This document shows positions 38,388 through 46,693 of a stretch of DNA of 64,000 bases, one piece after another (within the stretch, counting starts at the first letter, position 1; every line of letters begins with the position of its first letter). The DNA is from Streptomyces sp. Alt3 (GTDB lineage: Bacteria; Actinomycetota; Actinomycetes; Streptomycetales; Streptomycetaceae): NCBI RefSeq assembly GCF_030719215.1, contig NZ_CP120983.1, forward strand, positions 5,642,001-5,706,000. The letters run 5' to 3'. The notes under the pieces are model-generated. The model saw only the letters and a list, made by a program, of their open reading frames with translations. It was not told where the DNA came from and did not search any database. The position numbers and the translations under genes are program-made.

Positions 38388-39632
38388 TCACGCCAGGGCG
38401 AGGAAGGTGTCCCAGTACGGGGCCGGTGCGCGGCCTGTGCCGAGGGTGTGCAGGGCCAGCGCTGCACCGGCGGCTCCGTCGAGGAGTTCCGGATCATGTG
38501 GTCCGTCGTCGAGTGCGCGGATCAACCGGGCAGCCAGATAAGGAAGTTCGGCGGTGACCTCGGGGTTGCCCGTGTCGGCACCTATCCGCCACGCGGCCTG
38601 AAGAAGACCGGCCATCCCATGGCACAGCCCGATCTCCGGCAGTTGGCCCTGTTGCACTGGGTCGCGCAGCGCCGAAAGGATCGCGCGCTCGGCGGCCTGC
38701 ACCCGATCTGCGTCTCCCAGAGCGAGTCCGGCTAGTTGCTGGGCGCGGGCGGTGCCGCTGACCCCATAGCACCAGGAGGGCCGCGGGCGAAGACTGGAGT
38801 GGACTCGGCGGTCGGCTACTTGCTGCTCGGTGACCTGGCCGGGCCACCAGGGCTGGGCGTCGTCACCTTGCCGCCAATGGTCGGTCCAGGCGCAGATTCG
38901 CTGGACAGCGTTGGCCATGCCAGGCACGGGCACTCCGGAGAGCAGAGCCTGCGAGAGCACGGCGAGGGTTGAGCCGATGCCGTGGGCGAGGCCGAAGTTG
39001 CCGTGGCCGCCCGGATAGTCGGGATGGGGTGCGCCGGTGGGCGCGACGTTCATCCACCAGGGCGGCAGCCCGGTCGGTTCGGACAGGGGCTCGGTGAGCC
39101 GCACCAGGTAGCTGAGGGTGTCGCGGGTGATCTCGTGGTGAGGGTGACGGCTGAGGTGGTAAGCGCCAAGCCCGGAAAGACCCTGGATCAGGTCGAACTC
39201 CTCCATCGGAGGACGTTCACCGCGGTCGATGCGTTGGTGGGCGGCGCTGAGACGGGAGCGGGTGACGGCGAGGGTGGCTGCGTCCAGGCGCTCCAGGAGC
39301 CGCAGGTAGCGGCTTGATGCGCTCGCCGCGCGGTGCGTGATAAACGCCAGGGCGGGAGCGCCGAAGTACAGGTTCGCGTTGGCCGCCGCACTGATCGCGC
39401 CGTCCACAGCCGCAGCCAGCCAGGCGTGCGCGGTGTCCCAGTCGCCGTGTCCGGTACGGGCCCGCTCGATGTGCAGCAGGGCGATGCCTGACGCACCTCC
39501 GGCGAGCGACTGGGGCCAGGCGCGGCCACCGCTGGGGCGATCGCCCGGCCAGATGCTGGTCGGGTCGGCCAATGCGTCGGCCAGTTTGTCGGCGGTCGAC
39601 AGCGCGACGGGGGCGTGGGCTGTCGTAGTCAC
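38388..39632 (-). CDS. lanC: LanC-type lanthionine cyclase
   Basis: A 414-residue protein with the LanC alpha/alpha toroid pattern and its zinc ligands: Cys in PSWCYGVSG and Cys-His in EIGLCHGMAG, preceded by FGLAHGIGSTLAVLS. It adds cysteine thiols to dehydroamino acids to close lanthionine rings. GTG 39632 follows GGGAG by 6 nt and overlaps the lanB stop codon, so the two are co-translated. Length is normal for the family. Confidence 0.9.
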   Translation of the reverse strand: MTTTAHAPVALSTADKLADALADPTSIWPGDRPSGGRAWPQSLAGGASGIALLHIERARTGHGDWDTAHAWLAAAVDGAISAAANANLYFGAPALAFITHRAASASSRYLRLLERLDAATLAVTRSRLSAAHQRIDRGERPPMEEFDLIQGLSGLGAYHLSRHPHHEITRDTLSYLVRLTEPLSEPTGLPPWWMNVAPTGAPHPDYPGGHGNFGLAHGIGSTLAVLSQALLSGVPVPGMANAVQRICAWTDHWRQGDDAQPWWPGQVTEQQVADRRVHSSLRPRPSWCYGVSGTARAQQLAGLALGDADRVQAAERAILSALRDPVQQGQLPEIGLCHGMAGLLQAAWRIGADTGNPEVTAELPYLAARLIRALDDGPHDPELLDGAAGAALALHTLGTGRAPAPYWDTFLALA

Positions 39633-42529
39633 GGTGTTCTCCCTACTCGTGCCCTCCAGCTCAGGGCGGCGGCCCTGGCCAGGTGAAGGTGCGTGATCTC
39701 TTCCGGCAGGCCGGGCCCGCACATCCGTACGTGGTGGAGGTGCAGCAGGTCAGGCAGGAGGCCGCCGGGGTCTTCGTTGCAGTCCGCGAGCACGTGGGCA
39801 TAGTCGGCCAGTGCTCTCCGCCGCTTGGACCAGGCCACGGCGGTCTGCTTGTCCAAGCCCGCGGGGTGCGTGTGCACCAGGTCGACGGCTTGGCGGTAGA
39901 GGGTACGGGGCGGCGGGTCCGGCGCGGTGCGGGTGTGCTCGATGAGCCAGTGCATCGCCGTGGACTGGTCGCCGAGCAGGCCGGTGGCGATGTCCACCAT
40001 GCTCGCGGCGGTCATCGCATGGGCGTCCGGTGCGCCCTTCGCTCCTTCGGCCGTGAGCTGGGCGAGCGCGGCGGCGGAATCGGCGGCGAAGTACGACTCG
40101 GCCGCGTCGAGGGTCGCGGGTCCCCCGAACCGTGCGGTCTCCGGGTGGTAGGTCTCCACGCTGGTGTGGGTGATCAGATCGTGGCGACGAAGTTGTTCTG
40201 TCCAAGCGCCGATGTGCTCGAAGGCCGTGCCCAGGGTGCCAGGCGCGCAGGTCAGGCGAAGGCGGAGGTGTTCGTCAGGGTCGGGATAGCGGATGAACCA
40301 GCAGAGCGGGTCACCCAGCTCGCTGAGCAGCGTTGGCAGGTGCCGGGTCAGGATGGGATCTTGCCGGTCACGGCGTCCATGCAGCTGAAGATAGAGACGG
40401 TTCCCGCTGCCGGGGAGGTGCCCGTGCTCACGGTTGACGACGTGGGCTGTCGGTCGCACTGGGGCCCGTTTCTGGTGCGCGACCAGCGGGATCACAGCCT
40501 CGTGGGCCCGGCCACCGGTCCAGCCCAGGTCTACGGCGCGGGGAGCGGGGTGCAGGATCGCCGTGCCGTCGCGGTCTAACTGAGCCCGCAGGAGCGCCCG
40601 GTGGGAGGGCTCCGTCAGGTCTAGGGCCAGGCCCTGGTCTGCTTCGGCCAGGTAGACCCGCTCGGGAAGGTTAACGTCTCGGCACCATCGGGCCAGGGCC
40701 TCTCCCCACTGCGGCCATGACGCCGGCCCGGCGGGAAGGTCATCGCGGGTGAGGCGCCAGCGGGCCGGGGACAGGATCGTGCGGCCGTAGCGCAGCGCGG
40801 GCAGGAACGGCAGGTTCGAGGCGGCGGTGCCCCACAGGAATCCGGTACAGGGGACCGTCAGTGCCACGGGCGCCTCGGCCAGGAATCGGGTGAGCGGGTG
40901 AGAGTGCAGGCCCAGGTCTACGGCGTTCAGCAACAGGGTGTGTACCGGCCGGCGCCGGGAGAGCGAGACGAGGTGGATTTGTTGGGTGTCGGCAGTGACG
41001 GCCAGGTCCGTGACGGGAATGATGGTGGTGTCCTGGCTCTGGTACTCACCCAGCGAGATCACGAAGTCGGCCACTCGGGGTGCACGCGCGACGTTCTGGG
41101 CTCGCGCGGACAGGGGGGTGGCGCTGATCTGCGCGACGAGCGCGCCGCGGTGTACTGCCGGCAGTCCGGCGTACGTGTCGGACATGCGACGGCGGTCTTC
41201 GGCGGGCAGCAGGTGCAGAAAGCGCCCGGCGGTCGCTCCCGCCGACCGGGCCACTCCCACGACGTGCAGGGCGAACTCGCCACGTTGCAGGGCGGAGATG
41301 TCTTCGGCGTCGATGCGTACGGTCATCTCGGTGCTGGGCTGGACGGGACGCCCGGGATCGGTGGTGGCCAGGTCCTCCAGCTCGGCGTCATCGAGGGTGA
41401 CTTCGACATTGCCCTGCGCGGCGGCGGCCTGGGCGAGCTTGATGAGGCGGGCGTCCCGATCGGGCAGTGGTGAGAACTCCGGCTTGATGTTGGCTCCGAG
41501 GTAGCCGGGCGGGTACCCGAGGGCGTCGATGGCGTCCAGAACGGGGACGACTGCGCGCGGCCCGTACCGGTCGAGGAACCGGGCGTGCCATTCGGTCCAG
41601 CCGGTCAGCGCAGCTCGTGGTGCGAGCCGGGTCAGCGCCCTCGCTGCCGCAGCCACTTCGTGGGGCACGCTTTCGGGAAGTGCCAGGTCCCAGTCCAGGC
41701 GGAGATCGAGCGCCGTCATGGGCGCCGCATGGACTTCGATCCGCTCGTGGACGGGCAGATGATGCACGTGCTCGGTCAGCCCGGCGAGGGGGTCAGGCGT
41801 CGTCATCGACGGGCGCAGGTCGGTGAGGAGAACCTGCTGCTCGACCAAGCCCGCGAGGAGCTTGCTGATGGCCACGGCGGGGGCGCCGGGGAAGTCGGTG
41901 GCGAGCTTCGCAGCGAGGTCGCTCCACCGGATCGGAGCGCGTGCACCGTCCAGGGCTCCACGTACGGGCCCGGTCAGTCGTACTCGTACGTGCTCTGGGC
42001 CGACGTCGCGCTTTCCGCTGGGGCGGTGCTCGATCACCACGTGGCCGTCCTGTTCGACGGCGAGGGTGGAGGTGAGCAGCATCAGATGCGGTTGCAGCGC
42101 GGGGTGCTGCTCGAAGCGTTCGACGAGGGCCGTGCTGTGTTCAGCGTCTGCTCTGGCCGTGTGGTGGTGCGCGGAACCGGTGCGCAGCGAACCCACGGCA
42201 TCTATTCGCGCGGTCGCGACTCCAGCGAACAGACCAAACGGCGTGGCGCGGGTGCGGGCGCGCAGCAGGTAGCGCAGGACAGCGAGCACTGTGCGGCGTA
42301 CTTCGGAGTCCGGCAGCGGGTGGTCGGCGCCGATCTGTTCGACCTGACGCGCGAGGTCCGGGCTGGCAGCGTTGACGGCGGCAGCGAACTCGAGGTTTTG
42401 CCAGGTCTGGTGAAGCCACGCTCGCCATGATGCGGGTCCTGCATTCGTGCCGACCAGGGTCGGCCAGTCGGCTGGTTCAGGGCTTCCTGCAGCGGCTCGG
42501 ATCAGCGCTGCATCGACGTGCCGGTACAT
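39629..42529 (-). CDS. lanB: Class I lanthipeptide dehydratase LanB with fused elimination domain
   Basis: A 966-residue protein, ATG 42529 with AGGAGG four bases upstream. Residues 1-680 are the glutamylation domain (VRRTVLAVLRYLLRARTRATPFGLFAGVA; FLWGTAASNLPFLPALRYGRTILSPARW). The last 280 residues are the SpaB-C-like elimination domain (LYLQLHGRRDRQDPILTRHLPTLL; PLCWFIRYPDPDEHLRLRLTC). Known LanB enzymes use glutamyl-tRNA to activate Ser/Thr and then eliminate glutamate, creating Dha/Dhb. The substrate should be the peptide encoded 81 bp upstream. Confidence 0.92.
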   Translation of the reverse strand: MYRHVDAALIRAAAGSPEPADWPTLVGTNAGPASWRAWLHQTWQNLEFAAAVNAASPDLARQVEQIGADHPLPDSEVRRTVLAVLRYLLRARTRATPFGLFAGVATARIDAVGSLRTGSAHHHTARADAEHSTALVERFEQHPALQPHLMLLTSTLAVEQDGHVVIEHRPSGKRDVGPEHVRVRLTGPVRGALDGARAPIRWSDLAAKLATDFPGAPAVAISKLLAGLVEQQVLLTDLRPSMTTPDPLAGLTEHVHHLPVHERIEVHAAPMTALDLRLDWDLALPESVPHEVAAAARALTRLAPRAALTGWTEWHARFLDRYGPRAVVPVLDAIDALGYPPGYLGANIKPEFSPLPDRDARLIKLAQAAAAQGNVEVTLDDAELEDLATTDPGRPVQPSTEMTVRIDAEDISALQRGEFALHVVGVARSAGATAGRFLHLLPAEDRRRMSDTYAGLPAVHRGALVAQISATPLSARAQNVARAPRVADFVISLGEYQSQDTTIIPVTDLAVTADTQQIHLVSLSRRRPVHTLLLNAVDLGLHSHPLTRFLAEAPVALTVPCTGFLWGTAASNLPFLPALRYGRTILSPARWRLTRDDLPAGPASWPQWGEALARWCRDVNLPERVYLAEADQGLALDLTEPSHRALLRAQLDRDGTAILHPAPRAVDLGWTGGRAHEAVIPLVAHQKRAPVRPTAHVVNREHGHLPGSGNRLYLQLHGRRDRQDPILTRHLPTLLSELGDPLCWFIRYPDPDEHLRLRLTCAPGTLGTAFEHIGAWTEQLRRHDLITHTSVETYHPETARFGGPATLDAAESYFAADSAAALAQLTAEGAKGAPDAHAMTAASMVDIATGLLGDQSTAMHWLIEHTRTAPDPPPRTLYRQAVDLVHTHPAGLDKQTAVAWSKRRRALADYAHVLADCNEDPGGLLPDLLHLHHVRMCGPGLPEEITHLHLARAAALSWRARVGRTP

Positions 42530-42550
42530 GTGCCCTCCTGTGGCCGCGCA

Positions 42551-42586
42551 GTGCCCGACCTCGCCCGTGCAGGCGTGGCCGGGCAC
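42551..42586 (-). terminator. Hairpin between precursor gene and lanB (attenuator candidate)
   Basis: GTGCCCGGCC and GGTCGGGCAC pair (9 of 10) around a 16-nt loop, 24 nt after the stop of the precursor gene. Partial terminators here are common in lanthipeptide operons and give excess precursor over enzyme. Function is inferred. Confidence 0.5.
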
Positions 42587-42609
42587 CGTAATAAGGGGGT
42601 CGGTGCTGC

Positions 42610-42801
42610 TTACGGGCAGCTCGTGCACGCGGTGGCGCACGTCGAGTTGCAGCCGTCGCCCGTCAGGCGGATGAGCTGGTCTGCGGCGGGGCCACCTTCG
42701 ACGATGGTGATGTCGAGCTCCCAGTCCGCCGTCTCACCGGACGACTTCGGGGTGACGACCGACTGCGCGGGCGTCAGCGGGCGCTCCATCTGTACGGTCA
42801 T
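42610..42801 (-). CDS. lanA: FxLD-type lanthipeptide precursor peptide
   Basis: A 63-residue peptide, ATG 42801 with AAGGAGG upstream. The leader carries ADWELDITIVEGG at residues 26-37. WELD stands where this family normally has FxLD. The C-terminal core region is LTGDGCNSTCATACTSCP, with Cys at 51, 55, 59 and 62, Ser/Thr at 47, 53, 54, 57, 60 and 61, and an Asp49-Gly50 pair. Ring formation between dehydrated Ser/Thr and these Cys is expected. Asp-Gly is the preferred substrate for PIMT-like methyltransferases that make isoaspartate or succinimide. The exact leader cleavage site is not evident. Confidence 0.93.
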   Translation of the reverse strand: MTVQMERPLTPAQSVVTPKSSGETADWELDITIVEGGPAADQLIRLTGDGCNSTCATACTSCP

Positions 42802-42864
42802 GCGTTGCCTCCTTGGGCAGTTGACTGGTAGTGCACGGTCCCGAGGCCCGAGAGCCCCGGAGTC

Positions 42865-44070
42865 TTAGGCCCAGGTCGCCGTGACGACGCCGTGGCGTCG
42901 CAGTGCGGCGCCCTTGGGCAGGGGGGCGGGAGCAGGGCCCGGCAGGTAGCGGAACGTCGCAGCTCCCCGCCGGCGGTAGTTCTGCGCCCAGCGGCGGAGC
43001 AGGTCCGCGTACACCTCGGCGAGCGCTTCGGCCTGCGGGCCGTGGGCGATCACGCCGCTCTCGAACCCGTCGGTCTCGCTGTTCTCGCGGCGGGTGCGGT
43101 AGGCGATGCTGTCCCCGCTCACCAGGGCGGGCACGCCCTTGAGTGCGGACGCCTCCACGAGCCCGCTCGCGACGATGTCCTCGGAAGCGTGGAGCCGGGC
43201 CGGGCTCGGCAGGTTCAGGGTGAGAAACAGTTCCAGCTCGTCGGGCAGGTCATACGCAGCGCCGGACCAACGCTCCAGCCGGGGCATGCTCAGGGCCGCG
43301 CTGAGCGCTTCGCGCTCCAGGGGCACACGGTCGTCGTCCGTCTGCAACGCGACGCCTTCCCGCAGCATGACCTTGCGCTCCGCGGCGGCGCCTTCGCCCT
43401 GCATGGGCACGAAGTGCGCCAAGCTGTAGGAGCGGCTGACCAGGTTGTTGCCCTCACGGTCGAAGGCGATCGAGCGAGTGGTGCCTCGGACCTTGAGGGG
43501 CACGACGATCCGTCCCTGCTCGGCCAGGCCGCCCACCCAGGACGGCGGGATGTCCCAGGCTTCGACGGTCACGATGATCCGGTCGTACGGGGCACCCTCA
43601 GGAACCCCGTTCTCTCCATCAGCCACTACCGTCTTGACCTGGGTGTATCCGGTGGTATCCAGGCACTTGCGGGCCCGGTCGATGACGTCGCTGTCGATGT
43701 CGACGGTGGTGACGTTTCCCGTACTCCCGACAAGCTCCTGCAGATAGGCGGCGTTGACGCCACCGGACCCGACTTCCAGGACATTCATGCCGGGCCGGAC
43801 CTCGGCCTGTTCCAGCATGACGGCCTGGAGGTGGGCCGTAGACATGACGCTGAGGCTCAGACCGTTCTCGTCCGTCTTGACCGGCACGGTCTTGTGCAGA
43901 TCGTAGGCAAGCTCCGGCGGTGCGTCGGGGGCGAACAGATGCCTCGGCACCGCTGCGAACGCGGCGGCGACGGCCTCGGACTTGATCCCGTCTTGCTCAT
44001 GCAGGGCGCGCAGCATGTCCTCACGCAGTGCGTCGGGATCGCGGACGGCGGAGGTGTCAGTGGTAGTCAT
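42865..44070 (-). CDS. PIMT-like methyltransferase of FxLD lanthipeptide systems
   Basis: A 401-residue protein starting MTTTDTSAVRDPDALREDM. It resembles protein L-isoaspartate O-methyltransferase: VPRHLFAPDAP, then GLSLSVMSTAHLQAVMLEQAEVRPGMNVLEVGSGGVNAAYL (SAM site), YDRIIVTVEAWDIPPSWVGGL and RIVVPLKVRG, plus an extra C-terminal domain of about 180 residues found in the FxLD-system type. Related enzymes convert an Asp in lanthipeptide cores to isoaspartate through a methyl ester and succinimide. The Asp49-Gly50 of the adjacent precursor is the obvious target. It is probably the first gene of the operon. Confidence 0.88.
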   Translation of the reverse strand: MTTTDTSAVRDPDALREDMLRALHEQDGIKSEAVAAAFAAVPRHLFAPDAPPELAYDLHKTVPVKTDENGLSLSVMSTAHLQAVMLEQAEVRPGMNVLEVGSGGVNAAYLQELVGSTGNVTTVDIDSDVIDRARKCLDTTGYTQVKTVVADGENGVPEGAPYDRIIVTVEAWDIPPSWVGGLAEQGRIVVPLKVRGTTRSIAFDREGNNLVSRSYSLAHFVPMQGEGAAAERKVMLREGVALQTDDDRVPLEREALSAALSMPRLERWSGAAYDLPDELELFLTLNLPSPARLHASEDIVASGLVEASALKGVPALVSGDSIAYRTRRENSETDGFESGVIAHGPQAEALAEVYADLLRRWAQNYRRRGAATFRYLPGPAPAPLPKGAALRRHGVVTATWA

Positions 44071-44516
44071 GCGATGACCTGATTCGTCGAAGGGCTGGGG
44101 CGTGGTGCCGGCATGGCGCTGCGGCAAGGACGCTAGTCAGGGCTCGGGTTTCCGAGGCTGACTACGCGCCGCGGGCGCGGATAGCGCGTGAAGTGGCTCG
44201 ATATGGGTTCCAGATGAGGCGGCATTACCCTTCTCTCTCTCGTTCTTGATCATTTCGGTGCGGGGAGGGACCACAGGGAGACGGCTCCTCCCCACACGCT
44301 TCCTCCGGCACCGAGCCGTCCTTTCAGGCTGGGAGCCGGGTCGTGCACTCACCTGTCGTTGCGACTGGCGAGCGGTCGAGAGGGCTGGCCGTAAGCTCCC
44401 CCACGGAACGCGACCGGGGCGCGCTCTCCCGGCGCCGCCTCCTCGTGACGCTCTCGGGTCCTCGTGCACGGGCACGAAGGTCCACGCGACCGAGAGGAGA
44501 CCCCAGTCCTTGGGGG
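44071..44516. other. Intergenic region upstream of the lanthipeptide operon
   Basis: About 445 bp without a supported gene. Short minus-strand frames (for example one containing MIKNEREKGNAASSGTH) lack ribosome binding sites. The AT-richer stretch near 44225-44260 is the likeliest promoter zone for the leftward methyltransferase-lanA-lanB transcript. Confidence 0.4.
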
Positions 44517-44942
44517 TCACTCCCGTTGTGGTGCCTGGACTGAGCGGGAGCGGACTTGCTCGCGGTAGACCTCACCGAACGCGCGGCTCAGCGCCTGGAC
44601 GAGCCGAGCAAGATTCTGTGCGCGGTGGGCGGCTGACCGTGGGGCAGCGGTCTGGGCGAGAGGTCTTAGGTAGAGGCGCCTGCTGGCCTCGCCAAGAGTT
44701 GCCCGTGCACCGATGCAGAAGTCCGCGGGGAGGCCGAGCAGCTTGGCTTCCAAGTCGTCGGCGACGATCCGGCCGAAGTCCGTGAACTGCTGTGCCATGG
44801 CGAGGGCGTTCTTGACCGTAGGGAGAGCGGGGCTGTCTACGTCCCAGGACAGCGCTGCTTCCACGAGGGCCAGGACCTCGACCTTGTCGGGAACCGGGGA
44901 GGTGAGTGAAGTCGTGTGCTCATGTGCTTGGCCCGACCCCAC
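44517..44942 (-). CDS. DUF6415-like natural-product-associated protein
   Basis: A 141-residue protein. LVEAALSWDVDSPALPTVKNALAMAQQFTDFGRIVADDLEAKLLGLPAD and RATLGEASRRLYLRPL, ending with AAHRAQNLARLVQALSRAFGEV, follow the DUF6415 pattern (small helical proteins encoded beside Streptomyces biosynthetic clusters, with GVGEARRRL and HAQRLARxVxALCDH motifs). GTG 44942 is a compromise start, and an in-frame ATG at 45086 is possible but would overlap the LuxR-type gene. Role unknown, possibly helper or regulator for the lanthipeptide cluster. Confidence 0.62.
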   Translation of the reverse strand: MGSGQAHEHTTSLTSPVPDKVEVLALVEAALSWDVDSPALPTVKNALAMAQQFTDFGRIVADDLEAKLLGLPADFCIGARATLGEASRRLYLRPLAQTAAPRSAAHRAQNLARLVQALSRAFGEVYREQVRSRSVQAPQRE

Positions 44943-45073
44943 AGAAATCCGCGGACTTTCAGATCTCGGTGACGGCAGGTTCAAGGCGGACAGAGCGATT
45001 TGTGCGCTACGTGCTACGGTCCGCAGACTCTGGCACCGCCCCGTGCTGCGAGGGATCTCATGACGTAGTGGAA

Positions 45074-45535
45074 TCAGCGGAGCCATGAGATCACCTGATC
45101 TGCCGTGAGGATCTGGCACTGCCACGCCCGCGTGACGATGTGAGCGGGGTTCTTGGATCCGAGGTTGGTCATCAGGTCCCGCCCGTCTCGGCGAACGATG
45201 TTGACGGGCCGCTTCAGCTCGGTGGCCATCTGCGCGGAGCGCATTCCCCTCGCGATGAACGGGATGAGTTGACGCTGCGCAAGGGGCAGGTACAGCCCTT
45301 CTGGGGCGAGCAGCTCCGGGCGGTCGATGGCTTCGGTGGCGTAGCCGACGGCAATAGCGGTGGCGTTATCGCTCACTCCGTGCAGCTTCCGCTTGGCCAA
45401 CTTGAGGTAGCCGGCTGCCGTGCCCTCCCGGATCTTGAGGCCGTGGGCGACGACAGCGATGGTGCTGCCATCGCGCAGACCCTCGATGATCTGTCGTTCC
45501 CTGGGGGCGAGGGTGATCCTCGCGATCGTTGTCAC
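45074..45535 (-). CDS. LuxR/GerE-type helix-turn-helix protein
   Basis: A 153-residue protein starting VTTIARITLAPRERQIIEGLRDGSTIAVVAHGLKIREGTAAGYLKLAKRKL. The first 55 residues form the LuxR-type HTH (PRERQIIEGLxxG, then the recognition helix). A second, weaker HTH-like segment is LPLAQRQLIPFIARGMRSAQMATELKRPVNIVRRDGRDLM. No receiver domain is present. GTG 45535 has AGGAG 7 nt upstream and overlaps the previous stop as GTGA. It is the last gene of a five-gene overlapping cassette and may control it or the neighbouring lanthipeptide genes. Confidence 0.75.
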   Translation of the reverse strand: MTTIARITLAPRERQIIEGLRDGSTIAVVAHGLKIREGTAAGYLKLAKRKLHGVSDNATAIAVGYATEAIDRPELLAPEGLYLPLAQRQLIPFIARGMRSAQMATELKRPVNIVRRDGRDLMTNLGSKNPAHIVTRAWQCQILTADQVISWLR

Positions 45536-45837
45536 TGCTGTACTCCTCTCTGGCGGGTACGAGCGATATGGAGGCACAGCTCAACGAACCGCGCCTCATC
45601 AGCGGCTACCAAGTCGTGTATGGCGGGGTCTGGCCGACGGCGAGGGGAGCGAAGCAGTCCAGCGGATATGAGCGCGCAGAGAATCGCAGCGAGGGTGATG
45701 CGGAGGGTGTTCCGCCCAGCGCTGGGGCGCTGCGGCTCCCGTCGGGGGACGTGTGGAGCCGTGTTTTCCCAGCGCCGGGCGGGGAGTCGGGCCGCAGGGG
45801 GAAGCAGCCCGACGTCTGGGGTGGGGGAATGCGTCAT
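45532..45837 (-). CDS. Small hypothetical protein with one hydrophobic segment
   Basis: A 101-residue protein. Its start overlaps the upstream stop codon (ATGA) and its own stop overlaps the LuxR-type start (GTGA), which argues that it is real. Residues 46-62 (LRITLAAILCALISAGLL) are a probable membrane helix. An Arg-rich stretch and AIHDLVAADEARFVELCLHIARTRQ follow. Family not recognised. Confidence 0.6.
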   Translation of the reverse strand: MTHSPTPDVGLLPPAARLPARRWENTAPHVPRREPQRPSAGRNTLRITLAAILCALISAGLLRSPRRRPDPAIHDLVAADEARFVELCLHIARTRQRGVQQ

Positions 45838-46253
45838 GAGGGGTCGACCTCCCTCAGCACGGCGAGTTCGCCCATCAGGTCGAGGACGGTGAGGATCGAG
45901 CTGGCGAAGCGCACCAGGTGCCCGTGGGCACCCTCCGGGCCGGGGAACTCGCTGCTTCGGGCCATGACGTCGTCCATCTCCGATGGGTAGGTCTTCAGCA
46001 GGCGCGCCACCACATCATTGAGCGTCGGGGCCACGTCCCTCAGCCGGGCCGAGATAACCGCGCTGTCCTCAGGGGAGAGGCGCGCAGCGTTCTCGCCGAG
46101 GACGGTCTCCAGGTCGTCGTACAGGGCGACGGTGACCGCGTCGGAGGCGAGGAAGCGGCGCAGGCCGAGGTCGACTCGGCTGGCTGTCTCCTCGTCGTTG
46201 GCGAATGCTGCGACGGGTAATGGTGCAGTGCTTTCGTACATCAGGGCGGTCAT
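45834..46253 (-). CDS. Hypothetical helical protein of the regulatory cassette
   Basis: A 139-residue acidic protein starting MTALMYESTAPLPVAAFANDEETASRVDLGLRRFLASDAVTVALYDDLETVLGENAARL. It overlaps the upstream HATPase stop by 1 nt (TGATG) and the downstream gene by 4 nt. All-helical, no recognised domain. Given the HATPase partner it could be an antagonist or sensor, but that is speculative. Confidence 0.62.
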   Translation of the reverse strand: MTALMYESTAPLPVAAFANDEETASRVDLGLRRFLASDAVTVALYDDLETVLGENAARLSPEDSAVISARLRDVAPTLNDVVARLLKTYPSEMDDVMARSSEFPGPEGAHGHLVRFASSILTVLDLMGELAVLREVDPS

Positions 46254-46693
46254 CAGTTCCTCCCCGAGGAGAGGCGGAAGACGCACCACGTGGTGTGGCC
46301 GTCGTCGCTGACTCCCCAGTTGTGGGCGAGGACTGCGACGAGGAAGAGGCCGCGGCCGGACAGGTCGTCGTCTTCCGCCTGGGCGAGCTGGGCCGGGTTC
46401 GGGTTGCCGTCCGTGACCTCGATCCGGAGTCCGCCGTCGGCGCAGACGGCTTTCAGCCCTACGTCGCCGTGTCCGTGCCTGATGCCGTTGGTCACGAGTT
46501 CCGACACCGCGAGGATCACGTTCTCGGCGGTCGACTCCGGTACTCGCCAAAGTTTTAGGTAGGCCGCAGTGATCTTGCGCATGTCTGAGACGCGGCACTC
46601 GTCCGGGGTGAAGGCGACTGCGAATCCGGAGCCGATGCTCTGCTGCATTTCACACGCGGTCACGACTACTGCAGACGTTGCGGGGCCCATCAT
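46253..46693 (-). CDS. RsbW/SpoIIAB-like ATP-binding protein (HATPase)
   Basis: A 146-residue protein. The N box is VILAVSELVTNGIRHG, the G1 box RIEVTDGNPNP and the G2 region LSGRGLFLVAVLAHNWGVS, the arrangement of anti-sigma-factor-type histidine-kinase-like ATPases, which are very abundant in Streptomyces. It opens at ATG 46693, overlapping the upstream stop as ATGA, with GAGGAG just before; ATG 46690 is equally possible. It may bind a sigma factor or a partner within the cassette. Confidence 0.82.
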   Translation of the reverse strand: MMGPATSAVVVTACEMQQSIGSGFAVAFTPDECRVSDMRKITAAYLKLWRVPESTAENVILAVSELVTNGIRHGHGDVGLKAVCADGGLRIEVTDGNPNPAQLAQAEDDDLSGRGLFLVAVLAHNWGVSDDGHTTWCVFRLSSGRN

